From Chlorocebus sabaeus (taxonomy: Eukaryota; Chordata; Mammalia; Primates; Cercopithecidae), in assembly GCF_047675955.1 (NCBI RefSeq), contig NC_132904.1:3039501-3103500 (forward strand): a stretch of 64,000 nucleotides of DNA. Direction: 5' to 3'. A program made the translations under genes and the position numbers. The notes under the pieces were generated by a model. The model worked only from the letters and a program-made list of their open reading frames with translations. It was not told the DNA's origin and made no database searches. Of the stretch, positions 10,848 through 20,506 are shown piece by piece (within the stretch, counting starts at the first letter, position 1; the number at the start of each line of letters is the position of its first letter).

Positions 10848-11040
10848 AAAAGCCACGCCCCTCATCACAACCCTTTAAAGCCACGCCCCTCGTCACAGCC
10901 CTTTAAAGCCACGCCCCTCGTCACAGCCCTTTAAGCCACGCCCCTCGTCACAACCCTTTAAAGTCACGCCCCTCGTCACAGCCCTTTAAGCCACGCCCCT
11001 CGTCATAGCCCTTTAAAGCCATGCCGCTTGTCACTGCCCT
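10848..11040. repeat. 27/28-bp minisatellite carrying a CCACGCCC motif
   Basis: Seven units of 27 or 28 bases start at 10853, 10881, 10909, 10936, 10964, 10991 and 11019. Five contain exact CCACGCCC, one TCACGCCC and one CCATGCCG, each followed by cctcgtcacagccctttaa or a close variant. CCACGCCC resembles the GC/CACC-box class bound by KLF and SP factors, so the array could gather binding sites; this is inference from the motif only. Confidence 0.93.
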
Positions 11041-11842
11041 GTCTCAGCCGCTCTGTGTCTTTGTCCGCCTCAGCTTCCTTACTGCCCTCTGGCATGGGGG
11101 TTCCTTCTTCATGGCGCCCAGGTTGTGCCTCTGTACCTTACCCTGCCTTGGCTCCGTTTCCCTGGGAGGGTCCTGCCTTCCCTTCAAGGTTCTTCTTAGA
11201 CTGACCTGACTGTGCTGGAGACGGTCACCCCTTCCTCCGCACCCACACTGCCCTTGGAAGGCACAGACACCACACTTCCGGGAAGCCTCCCCTGCGTTCT
11301 GAGTGGGGACATGTGACCCTCCTGCTCCTCTAACATTAGGGCCACTGGATGATTTGACGTCCATCTGGGCCCTCGCCAGTAAAGGGGGCATTAAGGCCAC
11401 GGGCACAGCCATGAACTGGGAGCACTGAGGGTGAGCTGGGACAAATGGCAGCTCCCTAAGGCTTCTGTACACCACATGCACCCTCAGCACGCTGTCTTTG
11501 CATTGTGTTTGTGTCTGTCTCTTCTCCAGACGTCAAGCTCTCTGGGGATGCGGTCATAGCATGGTGGGTCCACATCTCAAGCCCTAGGCCAGGTGCCCAG
11601 CACGGAGCTGACTTAGTGATGTTTGTGAACCCAAAGGGGAGGGAGAGGGCCTGGAGTACTGGACTCTGCTGTGAGAAAACCTGGGCCCCTCCTCTGATGA
11701 TCCGTTCAGCTGTCAGGTCAGGGATCAGGACAAGAGTGGCCAGGAAGCTTCCAGAATCCAGGACCAGCCTGGTCTGATTCCACTTAACTGTACTCTATCT
11801 TAGCCACATCATTTATTCATTTGGCCATATCTCTTTCAATGG
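11041..11842. other. Intergenic, no gene recognised
   Basis: GC-rich sequence with overlapping short frames on both strands (for example 11044-11490 minus). No domain, splice pattern or mobile element is recognised. Confidence 0.45.
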
Positions 11843-11990
11843 TCCATCCATCCATCCACCCACTTATCCATCCATCCACTTATCCATCCATCCACTTATC
11901 CATCCACCCACTTATCCATCCATCCACTTATCCATCCATCCACTTATCCATCCACCCACTTATCCATCCATCCACTTATCCATCCATCCG
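11843..11990. repeat. ATCC/CTTATCC microsatellite
   Basis: An array of tccatcca and cttatccatcca phrases, about 148 bases, giving a false His/Pro/Ser/Tyr-rich frame. Confidence 0.93.
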
Positions 11991-13715
11991 CTTGTCCCTC
12001 CATTTGACAAGAACTCATCAAGCCACTTTACCTGCCAGTCCCAGGGAGACAGCAGCAAGTCGGCTGCAGGCTCTGTGCCCTCATGGAGCTCCCCTTCTAG
12101 GGAGACACAGACACTAAAGAGGCAAACTCAGGAGCGAATAAGCAGGGGTGGGAAGCACATGACACAATGGACTGTGCTGGCCAGGGGTGGGGGCTGCTGG
12201 ACACAGTGGTCACCGTGGGCACTGACAGGGCAGGTGCACACTAGAGGAGCTGAGAATTCGGCATCTGCTGCCAGGAAGCCCCGGGCATCACAGAACAGGA
12301 CAGACAGTCACAAGGACGGGTCCCTGAAGGCTGGGCAAGACGGTGCCAGGGGCAGGGACACCAGAAGGCAGCGAGGTGGGTGTGCCAAGGTCAGGGCGGG
12401 CGGGACACACCTGGAGTTCTGCAGAGGCGGGCCAGGCAATGCATCTGGTCTTGAAGGTTTGGGCGGGCTGCCCTCTGTGGAGGCCTGGATCCCTGCCATC
12501 CGGGCAAGGAGACCTTGCCCTGACGTCTCTCACAGACCTGGGCTCAGAGCAGTCAGGTGACACGTTGGAGGTCACCCAGCCTGAGAAGAGCAGGCAGGAC
12601 TGGAGTGAAGCTTTGCCTGGGCTGTAGTCCAGCTTTTGCGGCTGCCTGGACCCAGACCAGCCCAAGGTAGCCTTATCCTTCCATGTGGCTGTAGCTTCTC
12701 CAGGTCCAGAACGCGACCTGGTTGTCTCTGGCTGGGCTTAGCAGTGGGTGCCGGGGCAGAGGCCCCTTGCTCTCCATCTGTCTAGACTGGGCTGTTTGTC
12801 ATGTGCTCCAGACACCATCAGCAGCCAGCCGCCTTCCTGTCCCGCTGTACACAGATGGATGGCCCCACGGGGGGCCCTGCAGCTATTTCCTGGGCTGGGA
12901 GGATGGAACGGATCCTGTAGGCGTCACCTCTGAAACTGTCCCCACCCTTATCCCATTTCCAGGTCTTTCAGGAAGGAGGCCACATGGCTCCTGGGGTCTT
13001 GTGTGAAGTGTCACAAGAATGAACAACCCCTCCCACCCTGTCCCTCAAAGCCTAAGCCTCCCCTGGCCAGCAGGGCTCAGGTTTTCCCATCCTCCTGAGC
13101 TCCCCAGATGGCCTTTAGACTAACAATGCCCACACTCTCCTCCTCCTGAGCCCCCTAGATGGCCTTTAGACCAACAAACGGCACCCACACTCCCTGCTGA
13201 GCTGCCTGTCCTGAGGGCACGGTCTAGGGAGAACTGGCAGCGGGCAGGGGGGCGGGGGACTTGGCGTGACCAGAACACGTTTATCCCGGGGAAGGAAGAA
13301 AAACCAGCAAAGGCGCATGTCTCTGGGTTGGGGGACTACATGTAAGCTTTTTTTCTTTCCAGTTTTTAAGGTTCTTCAAGGTTTCCATAAATGAGCAACA
13401 TATTACTTTTCTAGTGGAAAAAGAACAACTTTATTCAAAGGCAGCTGCAGAATGTCCCACCTGGCACCAATAGCACCCATTGAGTGCCTTCCTTTGGGCA
13501 AAAAGAAAATTTCTGCTGGTCTTTATTAAAAAAAAATACATGACTGGAGTGCTTTTCATAAAAAATGTCCCCTCTGAGTGGAAAAATATTTCGGCGATTT
13601 ATCTTTTTAGTATTTTCTACAGAGCTTGAATATTTTAACAATGACCAGAAAGTATTTTATTTCATGGTCAGAAAACACATCAAATGGTTTGTGCTTTGGA
13701 AATTTGGCTTCACCT
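11991..13715. other. Intergenic, GC-rich, with one local duplication
   Basis: No gene recognised. The frames at 12075-12560 (plus) and 12288-12665 (minus) overlap in opposite directions and have no family signature. A two-copy tandem duplication lies at 13090-13193. The last 400 bases are more AT-rich. Confidence 0.45.
13090..13193. repeat. Two-copy tandem duplication, about 52 bp
   Basis: The phrases tcctcctgagc, agatggcctttagac and cccacactc recur at 13090-13140 and 13141-13193 with a few substitutions and a small indel. Confidence 0.85.
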
Positions 13716-13764
13716 CCTCTCTCTCTCTCTTTTCCTTCCTTTCTCTCTCTCTCTCTCTCTCTCC
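13716..13764. repeat. TC microsatellite
   Basis: An interrupted ctctctct run with a ttttccttcct break. Confidence 0.9.
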
Positions 13765-13915
13765 CCAAAGCAAACCCTGGGGGCAAAAGCTCCAGACGTC
13801 CCAGGGCTGAGGAGGGAGGGTGAAAACAGAGGTGGGAGACTCGAGCAACCCCGCAGAGAGCAGATGGCCCTGGGGACTCAGGAGAGGCCTGGTGGGGACC
13901 AGTGTGGGAGGGGAT

Positions 13916-13972
13916 GGGAGCGGACCGAGGGGACGGGAGCGGACCGAGGGGACGGGAGCGGACCGAGGGGAT
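13916..13972. repeat. 19-bp tandem repeat, three units
   Basis: Three copies of gggagcggaccgaggggac (the last ends in at). Perfect units indicate recent expansion. Confidence 0.92.
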
Positions 13973-14244
13973 GGAGGCTCCTGTGTCCGCCGGCCCACGG
14001 GGCTGGGTCTGTTCTTACAGAAACAGCACCACCTGGTGGCTTCTGCTGGTGACATCAGTCATCTGCCCATCCTGGGGCCTCAGAGAGGGGGACAGAGCCC
14101 TGGTGTGGTCCCCGTGGGGCGGGCAGGACAATGATGGCTGAGCGGGGCGGGGAGTAAGGAGTAGTTCCACTCCAACTCTGTAGTGGGAGAATCAGAGTCT
14201 CAGCCAGCAGGTGGCATGGACAGCGCCCACCTAGCCCAGGTGTC

Positions 14245-14345
14245 CAGAAGCCTGAGTTCCAATCCAGCCACTGTGGGCTGGGGGCTGGCTCTGTTTTACT
14301 TCGCAGTTTTCTCCCCTGTGACTGAGGTGCAGCAGGGTGGAGAGG
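14245..14345 (+). repeat. Probable MIR SINE relic
   Basis: The order cctgagttccaatccagcca, then ggctggctctg, then cagttttctcccctgtgac follows the MIR consensus at low identity. Confidence 0.5.
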
Positions 14346-14660
14346 GGCCGGGTGAGGGGATCTGGGCTGGGCCTGGGGGCGTGGTGCCCATTCTCACCCC
14401 TATTCAGGAGGCTTCTCCTTTCTCCCACCTTGCTCGACCTCTCTCCAGCTTCATTTTCCTGCCTCCCTCATCCTCAGCAGGCCTGGCCAGGGGGTGGTCA
14501 GGACCAAGTCTCCCCAGCTGTGTCCAGCCCTTGGGTGCTCAGGGTAAGAGCTAGGTGGTGGGTGGGGCTCCTCCCGGTCCTGGAAGCATCTGGGTGCGGG
14601 GTGGGCGAGGGTAGGGGGGTGGGCACTTCCTGGCAGGCCCTGTGGGTGGGGCAAGCCCAC

Positions 14661-15530
14661 TTATAGGAGGCCCATGGGCAGGGACTGTTCCCTGGCACCC
14701 AGCTCGGCACCCTCCCCCAGGGCCCTCCGAAGCACCACCCGCAGTGGCTCCCGCTTCCCGGGCTGCCGGCCCGACGCCAAGTAGATGAGGGGCTTGGCGC
14801 TGCTGTTGATGCAGGCCAGCAGCGTGGCCAGTGGTAAAAACATGGACAGCAGGAAGTTCAGCAGGGGCTGCAGGCTCCAGTAGAGGACCAAGGGCAGGCC
14901 ACAGAAGAAGAGCAGGAACAGCGCGCCCAGGACGATGCCGTAGAGCCTGGGCCGTGGGCGCGTGGAGCAGCAGGTCACCCAGACAAAGAGGACCACGCCA
15001 GCCGTGTAGGCCACACAGGCCAGCACCAGGAGCCAGATGACGCTGGCCACGTGGTAGCGCAGGCAGACCAGGAGGCGCCTGCTGTTGCGCAGCAGGCCAC
15101 AGGCGTTGGCGGGCAGCAGCACGGCCGGCAGGGTCAGGGCCCACACCAGGGCGCAGAGGATGGCCGAGGCGTGTCTGGGCCAGCAGCCCTGGTAGCAGGT
15201 GGGGAAGAGGTTGGAGAGGCAGCGCTCCACGCTGAGGGCCGCCAGCAGCCAGAGCCCCACCGCGAACCACAGGAAGGTGAGCACGAAGTAGAGTGTGTCC
15301 TGGGCACCCAGGGCAGCCTGAGCCACGCAGAAGCCCATGTGGCAGGAGAGGAACAGGAAGTCGGCGGCGGCCAGGTGCAGCAGGTAGACAGAGAAGGGGC
15401 CCTTCTTGATGTGGAAGCCGAGGTTCCAGAGCACCAGCCCGTTACCTACCAGTCCCCCAAGGCCCACGATCAGCGTGAGGTAGAAGACCACGCTGTCAAA
15501 GGTTCTCCAGAAGCTGAACAGCCCGAACAT
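14661..15530 (-). CDS. MRGPRG: MAS-related G-protein-coupled receptor G
   Basis: An intact 289-residue rhodopsin-like seven-transmembrane receptor in a single exon. It lies at the plasma membrane; the family couples to G proteins and is associated with sensory neurons, but the ligand of this member is not evident. Helices lie near residues 13-37, 46-68, 80-102, 121-140, 160-186, 197-218 and 226-250. Visible landmarks are GN (29-30) in helix 1, D57 in helix 2, ERC (102-104) at the base of helix 3, the family-typical FFCGLP in helix 6 and AKPLIY (245-250) in helix 7, where the usual Asn before Pro is Lys. The N terminus is very short (about 12 residues) with no signal peptide. An in-frame ATG 35 codons upstream (15635) would lie across a candidate splice acceptor, so the MFGLFSFW start is preferred; it also gives the length I know for human MRGPRG. 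The gene lies 9.2 kb from MRGPRE on the same strand, as in human. Confidence 0.95.
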   Translation of the reverse strand: MFGLFSFWRTFDSVVFYLTLIVGLGGLVGNGLVLWNLGFHIKKGPFSVYLLHLAAADFLFLSCHMGFCVAQAALGAQDTLYFVLTFLWFAVGLWLLAALSVERCLSNLFPTCYQGCWPRHASAILCALVWALTLPAVLLPANACGLLRNSRRLLVCLRYHVASVIWLLVLACVAYTAGVVLFVWVTCCSTRPRPRLYGIVLGALFLLFFCGLPLVLYWSLQPLLNFLLSMFLPLATLLACINSSAKPLIYLASGRQPGKREPLRVVLRRALGEGAELGAREQSLPMGLL

Positions 15531-15562
15531 CCTGGCCGGCTCAGAGGGTGCTGGCGAGGGAC

Positions 15563-15580
15563 CTGCAAGAGGGAGACAGA
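15563..15580 (-). promoter_or_regulatory. Candidate splice acceptor upstream of MRGPRG start
   Basis: Read on the minus strand, the bases are a pyrimidine-rich tract ending tctccctcttgcag, followed by the 32-base leader to the MRGPRG ATG. This suggests that the coding exon may be joined to an upstream non-coding exon. No donor or first exon was identified. Confidence 0.45.
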
Positions 15581-16534
15581 CATGGTCCTCGGGCATTCTT
15601 GTGCCCCCGCTGGGGGCACAGGGAGTGGCATCCATGGCCCTGCAGATGCCCTCTGGCTGCAGCCCCTGGACCTCCCTTCCCAGCGGCGGGACCTCAGCCG
15701 GGGCTCAGCCCTCTGCACCTCAGGTCAAGTGTGCCTAACGCCTCCTCATGCCTGCAGGCAGGCCCTGGGCTCCTGGCACGGTGCACTAACGTGCTCAAAA
15801 GATGTCTGCGTCCCTCATGGATGTGGTGAGGGCGACGCTGCACCCTCCACCATGTGCCAGGGAAGGCTCTGCAGACAGAGGGGACGTGCATGGGGAACAC
15901 ACCTGTGGGGCCTTCCACTTCCCCCAGAGGTGGGAGCTTCTCCACGGTGGACCCCCATGGGGCTCCTACCTGGTGAGCCTAGACCAGCCTGCTGGCGAAG
16001 TCCTCTCCTCGGAGCGTCTCTGGAGGTGTCCAGGGAGGTGCCCAAAGGCAGAGACTTCAGGTGGCCTGAGGAGGAGGGAGGAGGGAGGAGGGAGGAGGGA
16101 GGAGGGAAGATGTGGTGTGAGGAGTTGGAGGGAGCCCCCAGCCTTCCCTGTGCACTCCCGGCCTAAGCCAGGCTGAATTCCGGGGCTCATGCTGCCGGCG
16201 GTGCACTTGGTGCACTCAGGAGGCTGCTCTGAAGCCTCAAACCAAGGGAGGGGCTTTGGTGATGGTGGCAGGGCCAGAGGGCCTCTCCAGGAGCCGCTAA
16301 CACAAGGGGAGGGGCAGATACAAGCGGCCATTTGCAAGGAGCGAGGCCGAGGAAGTTCTCAGATGTTCTCAGAGCGCGAGAGATTGGCCATACGAAGCTG
16401 CACTGAAAGGCAGAGAGTCTCAGAGCAGCTCTTCCCTTTCCAGCCATCCCTCCACCCCCAGGATCCACACGGGTCCTGTTCTTAGTCCTGGGAGAGGCAT
16501 CAGGACCCAGGCTCAGCCGTGAGGGCATCAGGGG
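15581..16534. other. Region upstream of MRGPRG
   Basis: GC-rich sequence without a recognised exon. It includes a short ggaggga array at 16070-16106. The plus-strand frame 15051-16166 (371 codons) mostly overlaps MRGPRG in antisense. Human MRGPRG has an annotated antisense non-coding transcript, but I cannot place an orthologous transcript from sequence alone. Confidence 0.4.
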
Positions 16535-16735
16535 TGAGAGACACGGGAGAGAAGAGAGATAGAGAGAGACAGAGAGACAGGGGGAAACAGAGAGATGTAG
16601 ACAGACATTGAGAGACAGAGACAGGGAGAGAGATAAGGAGAGAGATACAAAGAGACAGAGATAGAGACAGAGAGAGAAACAGAGATGAGACAGACAGGGT
16701 GAGAGAGAGAGAGACAGACAAACAGACAGAGAGTG
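16535..16735. repeat. GA/CAGAGA-rich microsatellite
   Basis: About 200 bases of gagaga, gacaga and gagacagag phrases. Both strands are open and give false Ser/Leu/Cys-rich frames on the minus strand. Confidence 0.92.
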
Positions 16736-19479
16736 ATCAAGCTGCCAACACACACCTCCCTGTCTGTCACACCTTTGCCTGGGCTGTGTCCCCGGCCCAG
16801 ACAGCCCTCAATACCTCTTGCCTGACCCAGGTCCTGCCCTACTTCAAGGTTTTACTCCTTCTCAGGGACCTGCAACCTCCTGCAGCTTCCTCCGGCCCCC
16901 ATGAGCCCCCTGCCTCATGCGCGAACAACCCCCAGCACCTTCTTTGTGCTTGTCCTTGCCCCTAGTCGGAGGGTGGGGAGTGCGGCTCGGGCCTCGGCTC
17001 CTGTGCCTTGCCGTGGCCAGGCACACAGTGATGGTGGCCTGTCCTTCGAGCCCAGTCAGGGGGAGTGGGAGACCTCGGCCAGACCCTGGCTTGTGGTGGT
17101 GACCATGGTGACTGGGGGTGGGGTGGTGGGGTGGGCACACACCTCCCCTCTCTGAGCCTCAATTTCCCCGGGGAGGTAACCAGACCCTCCTGGCTGTGCT
17201 CTGGCTCCGGCTCAGAGTCTGAGGGCTGGGGTGAGGCCGGTGCTCGGGCCCCCGTGCTGGGGTGAGGGTGGGCTCTGTTCCTGGAAAGAGAGTTACAGAG
17301 AGGAGTGGCATGGCGGCAGGAGGGGGCATCTTCCTTTTCATCAGAACAGGTTCACCTGCCCAGCCCGCTCCAGCAACGCCCTCGAGCTCTAGTGTCCACA
17401 CGTTTCAACTAGCCAGCATTCCCAGTGCCATCCTGCCCTACCTTCCCTTCCCAAAGGAAATGCAAACTTCCCAGCCAGCCCCATCCCCCGGGGAGCCAGG
17501 CTGAGAGCAGGGGCCACTACGGAGGGCAGAGGAGGGTGCCAGTGCCTCACCTGGGGGGTGCGGTGGGGGCAGACAGAGCCTTCTCACCTGTGACGAGGCT
17601 GCCCTCAGCTCTCTCGGGCCCTTCTCTGCTCAGACCAGCGCTCATTGCCTGGAGGCTCCTCCCGGTCCCTAAATCCTTTCATGTCCTCTGGGACCCATCT
17701 GGCTGGACAGAGGACATCCGGCCAGTTCCCTAGAAGTGGCAGGGTGTGGCACTGTTCACAGGAATTGCAGGAATGAGCTAAAACAAAGAGTTGTTCGTGT
17801 GGGCCGGCCTTTCCTTCCTCCTCAGCATCTCTGGCAGGGGAACTGAGGGCACCAGGCCAGTGTCTTCCACCTGCTCCCACCTCACCTGGTGCGTGGAGGG
17901 GAGGGAGCAGGTGGATGGAGACCGTCTGTGCCCAGTGAGGCTGGACCACCTTCTGGCTGCCCCACTGATGTTGGGCTGCTCCTGCCAGTCTTTGGTTGGC
18001 TGTGGGCACAGGGGGCCTAGAACTGTGGGCAGGGCCCTGGCTGTGTGGCCTTGAGAGAATAACCTAACTTCTCTGTGCCTTGGTTTCCCCTTCTCACTGG
18101 ACTGACCGTTTATGGACAGCAGGAAGCCTGGGTGCCCAGGCTTGGGACTGGCTCTCCTAATGGGTCAGCCGACCAGTGCGTCTGTGGGTGGTCTGCAGAG
18201 GCGGCCCCAACCCCTTCCTAAGGAGACCCCTCACTGCCCATCTGTCTGCCTCGGGGGCTGGGCTCCCAGCCGTGGACGGATTGTGTTCTGCATTCTGCCC
18301 TGCAGAACACTGGACAGTGAGATGTTCTCAGTGAGGGACTTTTTCCTTCCGTGGACTGCGCTCCACAGTTCCTGAGTGGGGTGCAGCGTGTGTTAGCACA
18401 AGCCAGAAATTCGGTCGTAAAGATGCTGTTTCTCTTCACATTTCTCAAATGGACTTGGCTTCGGAAATCACTTCTGTAACACCAGTCAGCAGCCTGTGGA
18501 GCTCTAGGTGGATGCCTGCCGGCTGCCCAGCCCCCAGCATTGTTGCACATGACTTTGAAACACACAGCACAGCTCGTGTGGCCCAGGGGCACCTGCTGCC
18601 ACCCCGCCTGCCGGCTCTGCCCCAGATGCTGGTCCTCGCTGGTCTCCGGGACCTCTCCCGGAGTGGCTCCACCTCCTCCCTGAGGTCACTGTCCAGGCCT
18701 GTTTCAACTAGCCCCTCCAAGCCCGCCTTACCTGCCTCCTGTTTGGGTGAAACTTCGAGCATCTCTATTAACTTAGTTGGTAGCTCCGGTCCCCTGCAGT
18801 CACCGGGGGCCCAGAGGGACACACAGAGGGAGACCACCTGCCTGGGTCCCTCCTGGCCGCCTCGCCATCGGAGGTGGGATGGGGAGCTCAGCGTCAGCCA
18901 CAGTGCGCAAGGTGAAGAGTTTTGATCCCTCGCAGATCCTCAAGCCAGGCAAGGCGCCCGGCTTCTATCCCAGGTAGCAGTCTCCTATCCCAGGTCTCCG
19001 ACGGCGATCACAACCCTGTGCCCATGGAGGGCTTCCCCTGTCAAGAGCCACTGGGAGTGGGATGGGCTAATTTCTCGGGCCGCTTTCTATTGGGCACTTC
19101 AGACTGTGCTGGGCAAGGGCAGTTGTTTGAGGCAGCTTGGGGTGAAGCTCTTAGGGAGGACGTCCTGTGCAGCTCGCCCAGCCCCGGCCAGGCCCAGGCA
19201 GCCACCAACCATGGTTTCTCCATCACCCCAACCCCTCCCACAGCCCCTTCTCGTGTTTGCCCACCATCTAGGCCATGCTTCCACTTTCTCACCTGGGAGG
19301 GATCTGGTGCAGGTGGAACGCATGGAGGGAGCCTCCGCTGGGGGAGCAGCGGCTCCCGGTGTTGCAAGGAGGACAGAGCCAATGCCTGCCCCATCTGTGT
19401 TGTGGCCGACGGTAGCCTAAGAAGATGTGTCCACGTCCCAGTTGCTGGAAGCTGTGCATGAGCTCTTCCTGGGGAAAAG
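16736..19479. other. MRGPRG-MRGPRE intergenic, left half
   Basis: GC-rich sequence with a MIR relic at 18020-18112. Numerous overlapping frames on both strands have no recognisable product. No CpG island with a clear promoter was distinguished by eye. Confidence 0.45.
18020..18112 (+). repeat. MIR SINE fragment
   Basis: The core reads ggctgtgtggccttgagaga, then ataacctaacttctctgtgc, then cttggtttccccttctcac, the conserved central MIR segment in order. Confidence 0.85.
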
Positions 19480-19831
19480 GGCCTTGGCAGATACACGGAT
19501 TTTGAGATGAGCTCGTCCTGGAGTATCTGTGTGGGCCCTAAATCCAATGACAAGTGTCATTGACAATACAGGAAAGGAGAGGAGGGACACTGGAGAGCAG
19601 GGGGAGGCCACGTGAGGTTGGAGGCCAGCAGGGGTTACACAGCCACAGGCCAAGGAGGGCCAGAGCCACCAGGAGCTGGAAGAGACGAGGAAGCACCTTC
19701 CCCTGGAGCCCTTGGGGAGCGCGGCCCTGCCACCGCCTTGACCTCAGACTTCTGTCCTCCGTAACCAAGAGAATAAAGTCCTGCTGTGTGAAGCCACCTG
19801 GCTGTGGTTATTTGTTCTGGCTGATACAAGA
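19480..19831 (+). mobile_element. MaLR LTR (MLT1/MST-like)
   Basis: The phrases ggccctaaatccaatgacaa, gtgtcattgacaatacagga, gccaccaggagctggaagag, cgcggccctgccaccgcctt and agagaataaagtcctgctgt run in the order typical of mammalian MaLR LTR 3' regions. AATAAA at about 19771 is the old LTR poly(A) signal. Only a partial LTR is preserved. Confidence 0.8.
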
Positions 19832-19929
19832 AATGACTGCAAGGCAGGTGGCACGCTGGTACCGTTTAGGTGAGCACTCCGAGTGAGTGCCAGCCACTCC
19901 ACCGAGCCTCCCATGTGCCCCCACAGCGC

Positions 19930-20050
19930 CGTCTGAGATGGCGACCTTGTCATCCTTGCCTGCAGATGCGGAAACCAAGGTGCCGGAAACTTAAATTGCT
20001 TGTCCAGGTGGTGCAGACGCCCAAGTGTGGTTTGTCTGAACACGGCCATC
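19930..20050 (-). repeat. MIR-like SINE fragment
   Basis: The stretch tgcagatgcggaaaccaagg followed by aaattgcttgtccaggtgg is the complement of the MIR pattern. Low identity. Confidence 0.55.
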
Positions 20051-20474
20051 CTGAGCTTGTCTGATGGTTTGCGCTGTGGGTCAGGGCTGCATGGCGACTC
20101 TGCACAGCTCACCCTACAGCAGCTCTGCGGCCCTGGGCAGTGTCCTAATCTGAAAGTGTGGGCAATGGTTTAATCAGCTCAGGTGCGTGTGGGGACTCAG
20201 TGGTGATCTATGTGGGGGCTGCCTGGGGGCCACTGAGGAGGCAGGAACAGCGCAGGATTCAGCCGGTTCGCCAGGAACCCGTCTCTGTTCATGTGGTTTC
20301 CATGCCACCATCCTATCTGACCTTCAGGACAACATCGGCCTGACTCAGCCCAAGGGAGAACACAAGGTTTTCCAGGTCCCCCAGGGCAGGTGGAGAGTGG
20401 GAACCGGGTGTCCAGCAGCGTCCTGCTCACCCTCACCCCCGCCTGTCTGCAGAGGAGCTCGACAGTGCGAGTGT

Positions 20475-20506
20475 TTTATTATAGGTATCATTATTATTAT
20501 TATTCA
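20475..20506. repeat. ATT microsatellite
   Basis: A short attattattatt run. Confidence 0.8.

Noticed and set aside
12075..12665. Opposing frames of 161 and 125 codons as possible exons
   Set aside because: Mutually overlapping, GC-driven, no domain or splice pattern.
14551..15270. 239-codon minus-strand frame overlapping MRGPRG
   Set aside because: A shifted shadow of MRGPRG. The receptor frame has all seven helices and motifs.
15051..16166. 371-codon plus-strand frame antisense to MRGPRG, considered as a product of the antisense transcript
   Set aside because: Gln/Glu/Ala/Gly composition mirrors the GC-rich receptor codons and continues into a ggaggga repeat. No domain.
18777..18977. Plus-strand frame ending in a basic MGSSASATVRK-type segment
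   Set aside because: Looked protein-like at first, but it is short, overlaps other frames and has no homology I can name.
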